64,000 nt of DNA from JAOSJL01 sp963704035 (lineage in GTDB: Bacteria; Actinomycetota; Acidimicrobiia; IMCC26256; JAOSJL01): contig CAVPGR010000004.1 in the NCBI GenBank assembly GCA_963704035.1, forward strand, positions 62,001-126,000. The letters run 5' to 3'. The notes below the pieces were generated by a model. It did not search any database. It was not told the DNA's origin and saw only the letters and a list, made by a program, of their open reading frames with translations. This document shows positions 40,350 to 49,477 of the stretch, in pieces. The position numbers and the translations under genes are program-made. Position 1 is the stretch's first letter. Each line of letters starts with the position of its first letter.

Positions 40350-41206
40350 CGCGTTTCCAGAATAGGCGAGGACGCGCCACGAGTCTGATTCAGCCTGCGT
40401 TCACGGTCGGAGGCGGCCTCTTCCTCCGAATACCAGCGGAAGAACAGAACGGCAATCAGGGTCCAGAGGAGGAATCCTGCTCCCACCTTCATGATCAGCC
40501 CGGCGATCCGCTGGTCCTCCACGGTGCTCAGCCCGAACAGTTGATCGACCGACTCGTAGTAGCGGTACAGGGGGGTCTTCCCGAAGGTGAGGAACGACGC
40601 TGGCACCGTCGGCAGCACGGACTGGAGGAACAGGTACAGCATCCGCAGAGGTGGCGCCAGCCGCGGGATCTCGGGCAGAGGGCTGAGCACCGGCAACCAC
40701 ACGATGAGAGCGGTCACGAAGATGATCACATGCGCGACGAAGTGGGCAAGACCGTTGCGCAGCGTGAGATCGACAACGGCCGGCCAGTGGGAGACGACGA
40801 GTACCAGGTTGTACAGGATCACCGCCGGAAGGAACCGGGCGAGCCAGCGCACAGCGTGCAACAGGCGACCGCCACCGAGCACCGCCCTCAGCATCCACCC
40901 GGGTGTCCCCATGAGCAGCAGCGGTGTCGCCACGAGCGTGAAGGTGAGGTGCTGCACCATGTGGACCGAGTACAGCGAGTCCTCCGCCAGCTCGTGGACG
41001 GGCCAGTCGGCAGCGAGCCAGGTGGCGAAGATGCCGAGCCCGAAACTGACCACCTGGGCGGTCGTGACGGGCCGGCGGGGATCGGGCGCCAGCGCAGGCC
41101 CGAGTCGCACGATGGCGATGACGTACGCGGCGGCGAGGAGCCCGACGACCAGCCAGACGTCGGGATTCGCTTCCCAGGCGGGGAACTCGGCGGCGAGCGC
41201 GCTCAC
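40346..41206 (-). CDS. ctaG: Cytochrome c oxidase assembly protein CtaG (caa3 type)
   Basis: A 286-residue polytopic protein of the CtaG family found with caa3 oxidases, thought to help copper delivery to subunit I. Conserved parts are LAADWPVHELAEDSLYSVH, HMVQHLTFTLVATPLLLMG, PAVILYNLVLVVSHWP and a C-terminal GFLLWTLIAVLFFRW. It lies 13 bases downstream of the subunit IV gene, and its stop overlaps the cupredoxin gene start, so the genes are coupled. Confidence 0.92.
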   Translation of the reverse strand: MSALAAEFPAWEANPDVWLVVGLLAAAYVIAIVRLGPALAPDPRRPVTTAQVVSFGLGIFATWLAADWPVHELAEDSLYSVHMVQHLTFTLVATPLLLMGTPGWMLRAVLGGGRLLHAVRWLARFLPAVILYNLVLVVSHWPAVVDLTLRNGLAHFVAHVIIFVTALIVWLPVLSPLPEIPRLAPPLRMLYLFLQSVLPTVPASFLTFGKTPLYRYYESVDQLFGLSTVEDQRIAGLIMKVGAGFLLWTLIAVLFFRWYSEEEAASDRERRLNQTRGASSPILETR

Positions 41207-41219
41207 CAGGCTCCCCCGC

Positions 41220-41615
41220 TCAGAAGATCAGCTGGAACGTGGCGAGCACGATCGCGTACAGGAAGAGTGCCGCCACGAGGCCCAGCACGAAGAGCCGACG
41301 GAAGATGGGCTTGTCCTCCCTGAGGTGCATGTAGAAGCTCACGACCAGGAAGAACTTGAGGAACGAGAACAACAGGAGCAGCGCCGTGACCACGCCGTCC
41401 GGGACGTCGCCCTCGAGGTAGTACATCCACACTTCGAGTGCGGTCAGCACGCACAGGATGACGGCGACCTGGACGTACTGGATCGGCGTCGCGTACCCGC
41501 GGACCTCGCCGATGTCCTCGTCCGGGGTGACGGGAACCGGTAGATCGCTCGGCGCGGGCTCGAGCTCCACGCCCATGTCGTCGGCGGGCTCCGTCGCTGT
41601 CGTCGTGTCGGCCAC
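41220..41615 (-). CDS. Cytochrome c oxidase subunit IV (prokaryotic)
   Basis: A 131-residue protein with three transmembrane segments: a first beginning at YVQVAVILCVLTALEVWMYY, a second with VVTALLLLFSFLKFFLVVSF and a third LFVLGLVAALFLYAIVLATF. The segment FYMHLREDK is the typical loop of COX4-type subunits. I chose the GTG at 41615, preceded by AGGGAG, rather than the longer frame from 41669. It follows the subunit III gene and precedes ctaG. Confidence 0.9.
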   Translation of the reverse strand: MADTTTATEPADDMGVELEPAPSDLPVPVTPDEDIGEVRGYATPIQYVQVAVILCVLTALEVWMYYLEGDVPDGVVTALLLLFSFLKFFLVVSFYMHLREDKPIFRRLFVLGLVAALFLYAIVLATFQLIF

Positions 41616-41626
41616 GGGTGAACTCC

Positions 41627-42235
41627 CTACTGCGGGATCAGGTAGACGACGACGAAGATCACGATCCACACGATATCCACGAAGTGCCAGTAGAGCCCGG
41701 CAACCTCGATGGTCTCGGAGTGTTCGTGGCTCAGACGGTTCTGGAGAGCGAAGAAGAACAGGATCATGAGCCAGATGATTCCGATGGCCACATGGAGACC
41801 GTGGATGCCGGTGAGCACGAAGAACGACGACGAGGGCGAGTTGGTCGAGATCGACACTCCCTCACTGACGAACTCCGTGAACTCGAAGATCTGGCCCGAC
41901 AGGAACAGCAAGCCGAACGCGCCGGTGGCGAGCAACCACACTCGGACGCGGCGGAGATCGCCCCGCTCGATCGCGGCGAGGGCGAGCACCATCGTGAGGC
42001 TGCTCATCAGGAGAATGAAAGACGTCACCGACGTGAACGGAATGTCGTAGACGTCAGCGGGGGTCGGCCCGTCGGTCTCGGTACCGCGGTAGAGCAGGTA
42101 CGTCGAGATGAAGGCGCCGAAGAACAGGCACTCCGTGGACAGGAACACCCAGATCGCCAGCTTCGTGTTGCTGACACCCGTACTCGTGTGAGCCTGTTCG
42201 TGGGGCGGTTCGAGAGCCGCTCGATCGAGTGCCAC
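41627..42235 (-). CDS. ctaE: Cytochrome c oxidase subunit III
   Basis: A 202-residue subunit III of the heme-copper oxidase. The start GTG at 42235 is two bases after the subunit I stop and has GGAG upstream. The five expected transmembrane segments are visible, with landmarks KLAIWVFLSTECLFFGAFIS, TGIHGLHVAIGIIWLMIL and YWHFVDIVWIVIFVVVYLI. It packs against subunit I and stabilises the proton channels. An upstream reading frame in the same phase is antisense to ctaD and not a gene. Confidence 0.94.
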   Translation of the reverse strand: MALDRAALEPPHEQAHTSTGVSNTKLAIWVFLSTECLFFGAFISTYLLYRGTETDGPTPADVYDIPFTSVTSFILLMSSLTMVLALAAIERGDLRRVRVWLLATGAFGLLFLSGQIFEFTEFVSEGVSISTNSPSSSFFVLTGIHGLHVAIGIIWLMILFFFALQNRLSHEHSETIEVAGLYWHFVDIVWIVIFVVVYLIPQ

Positions 42236-42237
42236 GG

Positions 42238-44274
42238 CTACTCCGTCCCCGGTTCGAGCGCCCACGCAGCGATTCCGGCCACGGTGATCAGCACTCCCAC
42301 GATCACGAGCCAGTAGGTGTGGAAGACGAACCCGTAGGCGAAGATGGGCATACCGAGCGCCACCACGAACGGGTAGTACGACGGCGACGGCATGTGGATC
42401 GCATGCCCGTGTGCGTCGGCGCCGGTTCCCTCGTCCGCCGTGGTGACGGATGCTCCGGAAGCGGTGTCGTCCGACGTGTCCGACGACTTGTCCGACGGCG
42501 TGTCCGACGGCGCTTCGGCCGACCCCACGTCGGCCTCGCCGTTGGAACCCCCGCGGGGCAGGGCGACCATCCGACCTTCGTCGTCCTCGGTGTACTTGCG
42601 GTGCCAGTAGTCGTCGCGACTGTGAACGTCTGGGACCTCGAGGAAGTTGTAGACCGGAGGCGGCGAGCTGGTCGACCATTCGAGCGTGCGGGCGTCCCAC
42701 GGGTCGTTGGTGGCCTTCGGACCGTTGCGCCAGCTCATGATCGCGTTCACCAGGAAGATCAGCATCGACAGCGCAATCAGGAATGCCCCGACCGTCGACA
42801 TCCGATTGAGGAATGTCCACCCCAACCCGTCCGCGTACTGGTAGGTGCGGCGCGGCTGGCCCTGGAGCCCGAGGATGTGCATCGGGAAGAAGGTCAGGTT
42901 GAACCCGACCAGCATCGTCCAGAAGTTCCACTTTCCGAGGGTCTCGTCCATCATGCGGCCGAAGACCTTCGGGAACCAGTAGTACCAACCGGCGATGAAC
43001 GCGAAGGTCATCCCGCCGAACAGCACGTAGTGGAAGTGGGCGATGATGAAGTAGGTGTCGGTCTGTTGGGTATCGGCCGGGACGACCGCGTGCAACACGC
43101 CCGAGAGGCCACCGATCGTGAACATGGCGATGAAGCCCACGGAGAACCACATCGCGGTGGTCATTCGCAATGCTCCGCCGACCATCGTGCCCAGCCAGTT
43201 GAAGATCTTGACGCCCGTGGGCACGGCGATGAACATCGTGGACAGCGCAAACGCGGAGAGGGCGACGGGGCCGATCCCGGTGGCGAACATGTGGTGTGCC
43301 CAGACGCCCCAGCCCATGAAGCCGATGGCGATTCCGGAGAAGACCACGACCGCGTACCCGAACAGAGGCTTGCGCGAGAAGACGGGGAGGACCTCGGAGA
43401 CGATGCCCATACCCGGCAGGATCAGGATGTACACCTCCGGGTGCCCGAACAACCAGAACAGATGCTGGTAGAGCAGCGGATCACCCCCGTTGCCGACCAC
43501 GAAGAAGTTCGCAGAGAAGTTCCGGTCGAGGAACACCTGGATGAGGGCCCCGGTGACGATCGGCATGGCGAACACGGCGAGGAAACCGGTGACGAGCATC
43601 ATCCACACGAACACGGGCATCCGCATGAGCGTCATGCCGGGCGCGCGCATGTTGAGGATCGTGACGATGAAGTTCAGCGAGGACGAGACGGTCCCGATTC
43701 CGAGCAGTGCCAGACCGGTGACCCAGAAGTCGGTACCGCGCCCCGGTAGGAATCCCTCCGCGAGCGGCGTACTCGTGAGCGGGGTGTACCCGAACCAGCC
43801 CCCGTCGGGAGCACCGCCGAGCAGGAAGCTCGAGGTCAGGAAGAGCCCGCCGAGCAGGAAGGCCCAGTAGCCGAACATGTTGAGGCGCGGGAAGGCGACA
43901 TCACGCGCGCCGATCATCAAGGGTATGAGGTAGTTCCCGAACGCCGTGGCCATCGGCATCGCGAACAGGAACACCATCGTGGTGCCGTGCATCGTGAACA
44001 TCGAGTTGTACTGACCGGCAGTCAGCACGCCGCCGTCGGGCGAGAAGAGCTGGAGGCGGATCAGCAGCGCCTCGATGCCACCGACCAAGGCGAAGACCAT
44101 GGCGGTGGCCGCGTAGAGGAGTCCGATCTTCTTGTGGTCGATCGTCGTGAACCAGCTCCAAAAGCCCGTGGTCGAGGTCGGACGACGCAGCATCCGCTCG
44201 AGAGCGCCCGCACTCGGCGTGGCTATGTCCTGCGGTTCCTCGACCGGAGCGGGAGGTTCGGCGACGGTGGTCAT
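42238..44274 (-). CDS. ctaD: Cytochrome c oxidase subunit I with C-terminal extension
   Basis: A 678-residue subunit I carrying heme a, heme a3 and CuB. The His ligands are in TMHGTTMVFLF, FWLFGHPEVYILILPG, WGVWAHHMFATG and FIIAHFHYVLFGG. Unlike basic subunit I (about 550 residues), it continues through an acidic linker of SDTPSDKSSDTSDDT-like repeats to a tail with two further transmembrane segments (YYPFVVALGMPIFAYGFVF and WLVIVGVLITVAGIAAWALE). This tail looks like the CtaF/subunit IV-type protein of actinobacterial oxidases fused to subunit I. It is followed by ctaE at a 2-base gap. Confidence 0.96.
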   Translation of the reverse strand: MTTVAEPPAPVEEPQDIATPSAGALERMLRRPTSTTGFWSWFTTIDHKKIGLLYAATAMVFALVGGIEALLIRLQLFSPDGGVLTAGQYNSMFTMHGTTMVFLFAMPMATAFGNYLIPLMIGARDVAFPRLNMFGYWAFLLGGLFLTSSFLLGGAPDGGWFGYTPLTSTPLAEGFLPGRGTDFWVTGLALLGIGTVSSSLNFIVTILNMRAPGMTLMRMPVFVWMMLVTGFLAVFAMPIVTGALIQVFLDRNFSANFFVVGNGGDPLLYQHLFWLFGHPEVYILILPGMGIVSEVLPVFSRKPLFGYAVVVFSGIAIGFMGWGVWAHHMFATGIGPVALSAFALSTMFIAVPTGVKIFNWLGTMVGGALRMTTAMWFSVGFIAMFTIGGLSGVLHAVVPADTQQTDTYFIIAHFHYVLFGGMTFAFIAGWYYWFPKVFGRMMDETLGKWNFWTMLVGFNLTFFPMHILGLQGQPRRTYQYADGLGWTFLNRMSTVGAFLIALSMLIFLVNAIMSWRNGPKATNDPWDARTLEWSTSSPPPVYNFLEVPDVHSRDDYWHRKYTEDDEGRMVALPRGGSNGEADVGSAEAPSDTPSDKSSDTSDDTASGASVTTADEGTGADAHGHAIHMPSPSYYPFVVALGMPIFAYGFVFHTYWLVIVGVLITVAGIAAWALEPGTE

Positions 44275-44317
44275 CTGCTCGCTCCTGTGCCGGCTCGGCG
44301 AATTCGGGACACGGGAA

Positions 44318-45496
44318 TCACTGGGTCTTCTCCAGGAGGAAATCGGCGATGGTGGCGGCCTGCTCCTCGGTCATCGTCGCCTGACCGGGCTGCAGATCCT
44401 CCGTGAACGACGGCATACCGACGCACTTCTTCTCCGGGTCGGGGCATCCGGACTGGGACTCCATGGGCTTCATGCCCGGTGCGTTCATCACCCAGTTCAT
44501 GAGGTTGTCACGGGTCAACTCGTACGTCGCTCCTGCGAACCATCCACGCGACGCCAGGTGCGCCAGGTTGGGACCGAAGCTGGCGGTGTCGGACTCCGTC
44601 AAGGAGTGACAGTTCGTGCAACCGTACGTCGTCGAGAACAGCGTCTCCGCGCTCTCGGGACCACCGACGGCGACGGTCTCCTCCGCTCCCTCTTCGTTCA
44701 CGACCGTCTCACCCAACGGCGGGCCGGGGACCTGTTGGCTCGCGACCCAGGCCTCGAACTCGCCTCGTTCGTGGACGATCACGCGCAGTCGCATGTTGGC
44801 GTGGGAGAGACCGCAGTACTCGGCACACTGGCCGAGAAAGGTTCCCGTACGGTTCGCCGAGATCGTCAGATAGTTCTCGCGGCCCGGGATGACGTCTTCC
44901 TTCCCGGCCAGTTCGGGCACCCAGAACGAGTGGATGACGTTGCACTCCCCTTCCGAGAAACCCGCGTCACAGGCGTGCAGAGCCAGCTCGACCTCCGTGT
45001 CCACCGGGATGTGCAGTTCGTTGGCGGTCACGACCGCCTGCGTGGGGACCATGGCCTGTTCGGGATACTCGTACTGCCACCACCACTGCTTGCCCGTGAC
45101 CTCCACCTTCAGGACGTCGTCGCCGGAGGGCCGCTCGGCGATGTCGAAGATGAGAAGGATCGTGGGCACCGCGATGGCCGCCAGGATCACCGCAGGGGCG
45201 ATGGTCCAGCCGATCTCGAGCGGCGTACTCCCGTGGACCTGCTTGGGCGACTCGTCGCCGGTGCGCTCGCGGTACTTGATCAGCGTGAAGACCACGGCGG
45301 CGAACACGCCGACTCCCACCACGACGGCGATCCAGAAGATCGGCGTGAACAGGTCCATGATCTTCTGGGCGTCTTCGCCGGCGGGATCGAGCGAGTTCTG
45401 CCCGTTGTTGTTGCTGCACCCGGCGAGCAACGCGGCGAACGCGACGGTGACCGTCGCACCCAGAGCGAGGCGACGGCGCCTGCTGCGTTGCATCAT
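44318..45496 (-). CDS. ctaC: caa3-type cytochrome c oxidase subunit II with cytochrome c domain
   Basis: A 392-residue protein with a lipobox (AALLAGCSN) after a basic leader, two transmembrane segments, and a cupredoxin CuA domain. The CuA ligands are in CAEYCGLSHANMRLR, with GKQWWWQYEYP as the electron-entry Trp motif. A C-terminal cytochrome c domain has the heme site YGCTNCHSL, a distal Met near KCVGMPSF, and makes this a caa3-type subunit. It accepts electrons for subunit I. It heads the cta operon and is 43 bases upstream of ctaD. Confidence 0.96.
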   Translation of the reverse strand: MMQRSRRRRLALGATVTVAFAALLAGCSNNNGQNSLDPAGEDAQKIMDLFTPIFWIAVVVGVGVFAAVVFTLIKYRERTGDESPKQVHGSTPLEIGWTIAPAVILAAIAVPTILLIFDIAERPSGDDVLKVEVTGKQWWWQYEYPEQAMVPTQAVVTANELHIPVDTEVELALHACDAGFSEGECNVIHSFWVPELAGKEDVIPGRENYLTISANRTGTFLGQCAEYCGLSHANMRLRVIVHERGEFEAWVASQQVPGPPLGETVVNEEGAEETVAVGGPESAETLFSTTYGCTNCHSLTESDTASFGPNLAHLASRGWFAGATYELTRDNLMNWVMNAPGMKPMESQSGCPDPEKKCVGMPSFTEDLQPGQATMTEEQAATIADFLLEKTQ

Positions 45497-45701
45497 CGAG
45501 TCATTCCCGTGTGTGCCCCGTGTCTGCCCGGAGTGTGCCTCGTGGACGCGCCGTGGATGGGGACCATCCGTGCACGCGGAGCGACTCTATCGCCGAAACT
45601 CGCCATCGCGGCAAACCGTGTCGCCGAAGATCCGCAGCCGCTCGCCGATTCCGGGGACGTCTCCGGGACAGCCCCCGACGACGTCGCCACGCGAACCGCC
45701 G

Positions 45702-46595
45702 TCAGAAGCCCAGACGGTCGAGGGCGGCGTCCCGACGCTGCCAGTCCTTTTCGACCCGCACGACTGTCTCGAGGAACACCTTCATCCCGAACAGCGCCTC
45801 GAGCTCCCTGCGAGCTGCGGTCCCCGCCGCCTTCAGGGTGCGGCCTCCGGCACCGATGACGATTCCCTTCTGCGAGTTCCGTTCCACGTAGACCACGGCT
45901 CGGATGTGCAACACATCTCCCTCGGTCTCGAACTCGTCGGCAGCGACGGCGATCGAGTGAGGAAGCTCGTCGCGGGTTCGCTCGAGCAGCTTCTCGCGCA
46001 AGAGCTCGGCGGCCAGGAACCGCTCGGGCTGATCGGTGGTCATGCCGTCGGGGTAGTACTGAGGACCTTCGGGGAGCAGACCTTCCAGCTCTCGGGCAAG
46101 GTCGCCTACTCCTTCGCCCTCGCGTGCCGACACCGGAATGAAGGCGACGGCCTCGGCGACGAGATCGGAAGCGGCAGCGAGCGCTTCGGCGATCCGTGCC
46201 GCCGGAGCCCGGTCGACCTTGTTCACGACGACCACCGCGGGTCGACCGGTGCGTCGGACGGCGTCTGCCACGAAACGGTCTCCGGGGCCGATCGCGGCGG
46301 TTCCGTCGACGACCCAGCACAAAGCGTCGACCTCGCGCATCGCAGCGAGCGACGTGTCGTTGCAGCGCTCACCCAGGACCGTACGGGGCTTGTGGATTCC
46401 GGGTGTGTCCACGAAGACGATCTGCGTGTGCGGCGTCGTGCGCACTCCGTGGATCCGGTTCCGCGTGGTCTGCGGCCGCGAAGAGGTGATCGCCACCTTG
46501 CGACCGACGAGACGGTTGCACAGCGTCGACTTGCCGACGTTCGGACGGCCCACGATCGTGACGAATCCCGACCGGAACACAGCGGCGTCAGCCAC
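45702..46595 (-). CDS. era: GTPase Era
   Basis: A 298-residue Ras-like GTPase with a KH domain that binds 16S rRNA in 30S ribosome assembly. G1 (IVGRPNVGKSTLCNRL), G2 (SSRPQTTRNRIHGV), G3 (FVDTPGIHK), G4 (VVVNKVDR) and the C-terminal KH part (GIVIGAGGRTLKAAGTAAR, FLETVVRVEKDWQ) are all present. I chose the GTG at 46595, which overlaps the corC stop by 8 bases. The long upstream in-frame extension only mirrors the corC gene. It is the last gene of the phoH-ybeY-corC-era operon. Confidence 0.95.
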   Translation of the reverse strand: MADAAVFRSGFVTIVGRPNVGKSTLCNRLVGRKVAITSSRPQTTRNRIHGVRTTPHTQIVFVDTPGIHKPRTVLGERCNDTSLAAMREVDALCWVVDGTAAIGPGDRFVADAVRRTGRPAVVVVNKVDRAPAARIAEALAAASDLVAEAVAFIPVSAREGEGVGDLARELEGLLPEGPQYYPDGMTTDQPERFLAAELLREKLLERTRDELPHSIAVAADEFETEGDVLHIRAVVYVERNSQKGIVIGAGGRTLKAAGTAARRELEALFGMKVFLETVVRVEKDWQRRDAALDRLGF

Positions 46596-47898
46596 TCGAG
46601 TCGCCGTCTGCTCCCGCCGGTGCCTCCCGGGCCTCGTTGCTCTCGGCCATCGGCTCCGTGCGGCGTATGAGCACACGGACGATTCGGCGGCGTTGCACAC
46701 GCTCGACCGAGAACGCCAGACCTCGCAGCGACACGGACTCACCCGCCACCGGCACATGGCCGAGGAGGTTCAACACGAGCCCGCCGACGCTGTCCCACTC
46801 GTCGTCGGGCAGGTCGACACCGAGCTCCTCGGCGACCTCATCGACGTGGGTGGCACCGGCGACGCGGATCGTGGCGTCGTCGAGTCTCTCGACCCTCGGT
46901 TCCTCGACGTCGTACTCATCGACGATCTCTCCGACGATCTCCTCGAGGAGATCTTCGAGGGTGACGATCCCCGACGTCCCGCCGTACTCGTCGAGCACCA
47001 CCGCCATGTGGAACTGGTCAGTCTGCATTTCGCGCAGCAGCTCCGCCACATGCTTCTGCTCGGGCACGAAGGTCGCCGTTCGCATCACGCTCCTCACGCC
47101 GACCGCTTCATCGCCGGCGCGCGCCGCGACCATGTCCTTCAGGTAGACGAGACCCATGATGTTGTCTCGATTCTCGGAGAACACGGGCAGCCGCGAGAAG
47201 CCGTGTTCGATCGCGGTGGCGAGGGCCTCGTCGATCGATCCGTCGGCCTCGACGGCGATCATGTCGGTGCGCGGCACCATCACCTCCCGCACGAGCGTGT
47301 CCCCGAACTCGAAGATCGAGTGGATCAGTTGGCGCTCCTCGCGCTCGATGACCAACTCGTCAGCCGCCACGTCGGCCATCGTGCGGATCTCCTCCTCCGA
47401 CGTGAAGGGACCTTCCCTCAGGCCTTTACCGGGGAGAACGAGGTTGGCCAGCTTGATGAAGATCGCCGACCCGAGGTGCAACGGAGGAAACCGCGTCAGC
47501 GCCCACAGGAGACCCGAGACCCGCAACGCGGCCTTGTCGGTGTGTTGCACGGCGTAGGTCTTCGGGGCCACTTCGCCCAGCACGAAGAAGGCGCTGATCT
47601 GCACGAAGATGCCCACGACCACACCGAGGGCCCCGAAGGACCGTTCCAGCAGGACACCCACGAGCGTGGCCGTCGTGAGCTGCGTGATCAACACCACCAG
47701 GAGCACGACGTTGAGAGTCTGTTCCGGGTGCTCGAGCATGGTCACGAGACGCGCGGCCCCCCGACGACCGTCTTCTTCGAGCGCCATCGCCCGGATCCTG
47801 CTCATGCGGACAAAGGCGGTTTCGGCCACCGCCAGCACGATCGAGATCAGGAACAACACGACCGCGACGGCCAGCAGGATCCAGTCTGTGGAAGTCAC
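46588..47898 (-). CDS. CNNM/CorC-family membrane transporter-like protein (CBS domains)
   Basis: A 436-residue protein with an N-terminal DUF21/CNNM membrane domain of about four segments (from WILLAVAVVLFLISIVLAVA), a CBS pair (VREVMVPRTDMIAVEAD and MRTATFVPEQKHVAELL) and a C-terminal CorC_HlyC domain. Family members have been proposed to transport magnesium or cobalt or to be hemolysin-like; the role here is unproven. It starts 4 bases within ybeY and ends within era, so it is tightly coupled to both. Confidence 0.92.
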   Translation of the reverse strand: MTSTDWILLAVAVVLFLISIVLAVAETAFVRMSRIRAMALEEDGRRGAARLVTMLEHPEQTLNVVLLVVLITQLTTATLVGVLLERSFGALGVVVGIFVQISAFFVLGEVAPKTYAVQHTDKAALRVSGLLWALTRFPPLHLGSAIFIKLANLVLPGKGLREGPFTSEEEIRTMADVAADELVIEREERQLIHSIFEFGDTLVREVMVPRTDMIAVEADGSIDEALATAIEHGFSRLPVFSENRDNIMGLVYLKDMVAARAGDEAVGVRSVMRTATFVPEQKHVAELLREMQTDQFHMAVVLDEYGGTSGIVTLEDLLEEIVGEIVDEYDVEEPRVERLDDATIRVAGATHVDEVAEELGVDLPDDEWDSVGGLVLNLLGHVPVAGESVSLRGLAFSVERVQRRRIVRVLIRRTEPMAESNEAREAPAGADGDSSG

Positions 47899-48425
47899 TG
47901 CTTTCCCTCCGGGGGTGAGCGCCAGGAGGCGAGGAGTTCGTCTTCGCGGCGCCTCATCGTCGAGGCCGCGTGGTCGTCACCGTGGTCGTAGTCGAGGAGA
48001 TGAAGGACGCCGTGCACCACGACACGACCGAGTTCGTCGTCGAGAGGGTTTCCGTCGTCGAGGGCGTTACGCTCCACGACCGACGGGCACACGACCACAT
48101 CACCGATGACCACCGGGGGGTCCGACGGGGCAGCGGGAGACCCGGGGCCGCGACCACCCTGATCGGGCTGACGCCCACCGAGCGGGGGATCGTCCTCGAG
48201 CGGGAACGCCAGCACATCGGTCGCGCCGGTCCCGGCGAGAAAGCGCTCGTTCAGTTCCGTGATCGCCTCGTCGTCGACGAAGATCAGCGAGAGCTCACCA
48301 CCTGCCGGTGCTCGTTCCGCGATCAGGACGAACCGCGCCAGGCCGGTCCAGCGCAGAACGTCGACCGCGACCTCCTGCTGCTCGTCGGCACCGAAGACCT
48401 CGGGATGCTCACCGGGTTCAGCCAT
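47895..48425 (-). CDS. ybeY: Endoribonuclease YbeY (rRNA maturation factor)
   Basis: A 176-residue UPF0054 metallo-RNase needed for 16S rRNA 3' end processing. The zinc motif is HGVLHLLDYDH, preceded by the substrate-cleft segment LSLIFVDDEAITELNERFLAG and DVLAFPLEDD. A Gly/Pro-rich insert of about 25 residues (GGRQPDQGGRGPGS) follows that block, which is longer than usual. I chose the ATG at 48425, which overlaps the phoH stop. corC begins within its 3' end. Confidence 0.93.
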   Translation of the reverse strand: MAEPGEHPEVFGADEQQEVAVDVLRWTGLARFVLIAERAPAGGELSLIFVDDEAITELNERFLAGTGATDVLAFPLEDDPPLGGRQPDQGGRGPGSPAAPSDPPVVIGDVVVCPSVVERNALDDGNPLDDELGRVVVHGVLHLLDYDHGDDHAASTMRRREDELLASWRSPPEGKQ

Positions 48426-49419
48426 CGTCGTCACGCTCGCCAGAGCCCGCATCGCTGTCCTCGGCTCGGCCGTAGGCGTCGACGATGTCCTGCACGAGTC
48501 GGTGGCGAACGACGTCGCGGCTGCCCAACTCGACATGAGCCAGGCCCTCGACATCGCGCAGGACTTCCCCCACGTGGAGGAGCCCCGAACGCTTGCGCCC
48601 GTCCTGGAGGTCGATCTGGGTCACGTCACCGGTGACCACGACCTTCGAGCCGAAGCCCAGCCTCGTGAGGAACATCTTCATCTGCTCGGGAGTCGTATTC
48701 TGAGCCTCGTCGAGGATGATGAAGGAGTCGTTCAGAGTGCGACCGCGCATGTAGGCGAGCGGGGCGACCTCGATCGTCCCGCGCTCCATGAGTCGCTGAA
48801 CGGCGTCGGCCTCGAGAAGATCGTAGAGCGCATCGTAGAGCGGTCGAAGGTAGGGATCGACCTTGGCGAGCATGTCTCCCGGTAGGTATCCGAGCCGTTC
48901 TCCGGCTTCCACGGCGGGCCGGGTGAGAATGATGCGGTGCGCGGTGTCGTCGCGCAGCGCCTCGACAGCCATCGCCACGGCGAGATAGCTCTTGCCGGTC
49001 CCTGCCGGTCCGACGGCGAACGTGATCGTGTGGTCTCTCACGGCGTCGAGGTACCTGCGCTGACCGAGCGTCTTCGGACGCACCGCCTTGCGACCGATCA
49101 CGACCTCCGCCGACATCACCTCACTGGGACGTTGATCGTCCTCGATCATGTGGATCGTGCGCGTCACGCCGTCGGGATCGAGCGTCTGACCCGACTCCAC
49201 GAGCACGACGAGCTCCTCGAAGAGGCGTGCCACGCGCTCGGCGTCGGGATCCGCTCCGCTGATGGTGATCTCGTTGCCCCGGACGTGGATGTCGACGGGG
49301 AACGCGCCCTCGATGAGGCGCAGCAGTTCGTCGCGCTGCCCCAGCAGTCCCACCATGAGGTGGTTGCCGGGGACGAGCACCTTGACCTGGGTGGGAGCCG
49401 GTGGCGTCATTTTGGCCAC
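48418..49419 (-). CDS. phoH: PhoH-family ATPase
   Basis: A 333-residue PhoH-like protein with an N-terminal KH-like region (VDIHVRGNEITISGA) and an AAA-type ATPase. Walker A is FAVGPAGTGKSYLAVA, and Walker B is SFIILDEAQNTTPEQMKMFL with TRLGFGSKVVVTGD. The partner ybeY directly follows, as usual, supporting a role in RNA metabolism. The N-terminal start is uncertain by three codons (GTG at 49419 versus an ATG slightly downstream). Confidence 0.94.
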   Translation of the reverse strand: MAKMTPPAPTQVKVLVPGNHLMVGLLGQRDELLRLIEGAFPVDIHVRGNEITISGADPDAERVARLFEELVVLVESGQTLDPDGVTRTIHMIEDDQRPSEVMSAEVVIGRKAVRPKTLGQRRYLDAVRDHTITFAVGPAGTGKSYLAVAMAVEALRDDTAHRIILTRPAVEAGERLGYLPGDMLAKVDPYLRPLYDALYDLLEADAVQRLMERGTIEVAPLAYMRGRTLNDSFIILDEAQNTTPEQMKMFLTRLGFGSKVVVTGDVTQIDLQDGRKRSGLLHVGEVLRDVEGLAHVELGSRDVVRHRLVQDIVDAYGRAEDSDAGSGERDDDG

Positions 49420-49477
49420 AGGCTAGCCCCGGGCGACCGAGCCGCCGCGCGGGTTCGGAAGGCCGGGGAATTCGTGT

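Noticed and set aside
42229..43749. Long plus-strand open frame of 506 residues
   Set aside because: It is antisense to ctaD, whose heme ligands and transmembrane segments are clear.
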